A stretch of 64,000 nucleotides of DNA, from the NCBI GenBank assembly GCA_002238605.1, contig MPMR01000008.1, positions 96,765 through 160,764 on the forward strand, read 5' to 3'. Made by a program: the position numbers and the translations under genes. Shown in pieces: positions 62,980-64,000 of this stretch; the stretch's first letter is position 1, and every line of letters begins with the position of its first letter. The notes under the pieces were generated by a model that saw nothing but the letters and a program-made list of their open reading frames with translations, searched no databases and was not told the origin of the DNA. The stretch is from BD2-11 clade cluster bacterium bin43 (GTDB lineage Bacteria; Gemmatimonadota; Gemmatimonadetes; Longimicrobiales; Gaopeijiaceae).

Positions 62980-63909
62980 ATGATGAGGCATTCCCGCGCC
63001 CGCGTAGCGGTGGCGGCGACCATGCTTTGGGCTTGTTCCCCGGACAACCCCGGAGCCGTCGCACCGACGACGCACGCGACGCTTCAGGACGGGTCGACGC
63101 AAGCTGCGGTGAGTCGTGTCCTGACGGACCGTGAGATCCTCGAAACCTTCTATCGCGCCACCGGGGGTGAGGACTGGTACAGCCAGGGCGGTTGGATGTC
63201 CGAACCGTTGATCGAAAACTGGGAAGGCGTCACGGTTGATGCGACCGGCCGGGTACGAGAGTTGTCGCAGGTCCACAACAACCTGTCCGGCCCGATTCCG
63301 GCGGAGCTTGGGAGCCTGAGCAACCTGGAGCGGTTGGACCTCTCCGGCAACTACCAGTTGACCGGTTCAATCCCGGCTGCACTCGGGAGCTTGGACAGCC
63401 TGGAGGTCTTGAGCCTCTTCGGCAACCTGCTGACGGGTTCGATTCCGACGGAGCTCGGTGCGCTTGACAATCTTGAGGAGTTGGACCTGTCCACCAACCA
63501 ACTCACAGGTTCGATTCCGGCGGAGCTCGGAGGCCTCGGCAATCTTGAGGTTTTGGATCTGTCCGAAAACCAACTGACCGGGTCGGTTCCTTCGGAACTC
63601 GCCAACCTGTCCAACCTCACTCGGCTAAGTCTTTACCGGAACCGACTCACGGGTTCGATTCCGCCTGAACTCGGCAACCTGGACAGCCTCGAAATCCTGT
63701 ACCTCGATGAGAACAGCCTCACGGGTTCCATCCCGCCGGCACTGGGCAATCTGGGCAACCTTGAGGCGCTGCACCTCTACTACAACCAACTGACGGGTAC
63801 GATTCCGGCGGAGTTTGGAAGCCTGAGCAACATCGTGGAGTTGTGGCTGGTCGGGAATCAACTGACCGGATCAATCCCGCCCGAACTAGATACCGATTGT
63901 CCCGTGTAG
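62980..63909 (+). CDS. Leucine-rich-repeat lipoprotein
   Basis: A 309-residue lipoprotein (MLWAC lipobox, Cys19). After a spacer and a WEGVTVDATGR segment, about nine 24-residue repeats follow with the plant-type consensus LTGSIPxELGxLxxLExLxLxxN. The series begins LSGPIPAELGSLSNLERLDLSGN and ends LTGSIPPELDTDCPV. These are binding solenoids, and in bacteria such proteins are usually secreted or surface-bound. The gene stops before the carboxy anchor or cap often seen, so it may be complete but short. High internal repetition makes length variation likely. Confidence 0.85.
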   Translation: MMRHSRARVAVAATMLWACSPDNPGAVAPTTHATLQDGSTQAAVSRVLTDREILETFYRATGGEDWYSQGGWMSEPLIENWEGVTVDATGRVRELSQVHNNLSGPIPAELGSLSNLERLDLSGNYQLTGSIPAALGSLDSLEVLSLFGNLLTGSIPTELGALDNLEELDLSTNQLTGSIPAELGGLGNLEVLDLSENQLTGSVPSELANLSNLTRLSLYRNRLTGSIPPELGNLDSLEILYLDENSLTGSIPPALGNLGNLEALHLYYNQLTGTIPAEFGSLSNIVELWLVGNQLTGSIPPELDTDCPV

Positions 63910-63930
63910 TCCATTAGGGTACGCCAGTAC

Positions 63931-63955
63931 GGTTGTAACACAATACTGTACAACC
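63931..63955 (+). other. Inverted repeat after the leucine-rich-repeat gene
   Basis: GGTTGTA and TACAACC form a 7-base inverted repeat with an 11-base loop, 22 bases after the stop. There is no clear T run after it, so it could be a weak terminator or a binding site. Confidence 0.35.
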
Positions 63956-64000
63956 ATTTCCAAGGGTATCGCCGAATCGTATCGTCCCTTGCAGTCCGTT

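Overview
The window is a high-GC (about two-thirds G+C or more) bacterial chromosome segment. My best guess is the phylum Gemmatimonadota. The reasons are the composition, an MglA-type GTPase inside a DNA-repair operon, many secreted beta-propeller and Big2-type lipoproteins, and signal-peptide 'AQ' cleavage sites. No rRNA is present, so this assignment is inference.

The left part (1-37,261) is dense housekeeping DNA. A long minus-strand block holds cinA (cut by the window edge), pgsA, an MglA-like GTPase, recR, ybaB and dnaX, with an SRP RNA gene directly upstream of dnaX, the order known from Bacillus subtilis. It continues upstream with yraN, hutU-hutH, mgtE, ybeY, pgpH, phoH and aspS; most of these abut or overlap by 4 bases. 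rlmN diverges from aspS. lepB, a LytR_C protein and a YqeK-like HD protein form a small minus operon that diverges from rqcH. The tryptophan genes are split: trpC-trpF-trpB-trpA on the minus strand diverging from lexA, and trpD alone behind two tandemly duplicated promoters. trpC and trpF look like one fused gene broken by a one-base shift in a run of 12 C. The plus strand then carries truA, fsa, purB, purC, pssA, purS, purQ, purL and purF as one compact operon for late pyrimidine-independent purine synthesis, with a phospholipid gene embedded.

From 37.3 kb the window becomes accessory. It holds a Reeler-like protein with a haem-type motif, a Vgb-like propeller, a tRNA-Ser followed by a 125-base tandem repeat, propeller and HEAT-like secreted proteins, a large outer-membrane barrel, and a lipoprotein intradiol dioxygenase. 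Two hicAB toxin-antitoxin pairs follow, one with an amber codon in the toxin, with a phosphodiesterase/SRPBCC pair between them. A TetR repressor is coupled to a formamidase-like lipoprotein and diverges from an outer-membrane protein and a DUF5671 pair, across a double palindromic operator that contains a promoter. Next come a K+ channel and a UvrD-like helicase behind what may be a stump of its partner gene.

The right end (55.8-64 kb) is the most unusual part. It carries broken genes (a frameshifted pseudogene, a tyrosine-recombinase stump and a leucine-rich-repeat fragment). Among them are three minus-strand lipoproteins that share nearly the same amino-terminal module (lipobox CGDG plus Big2 domains) but end in three different hydrolases: a metzincin-like protease, an HEXXH plus M19 dipeptidase fusion, and a class-C-type beta-lactamase. 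A plus-strand leucine-rich-repeat lipoprotein closes the window. Coordinates include stop codons.
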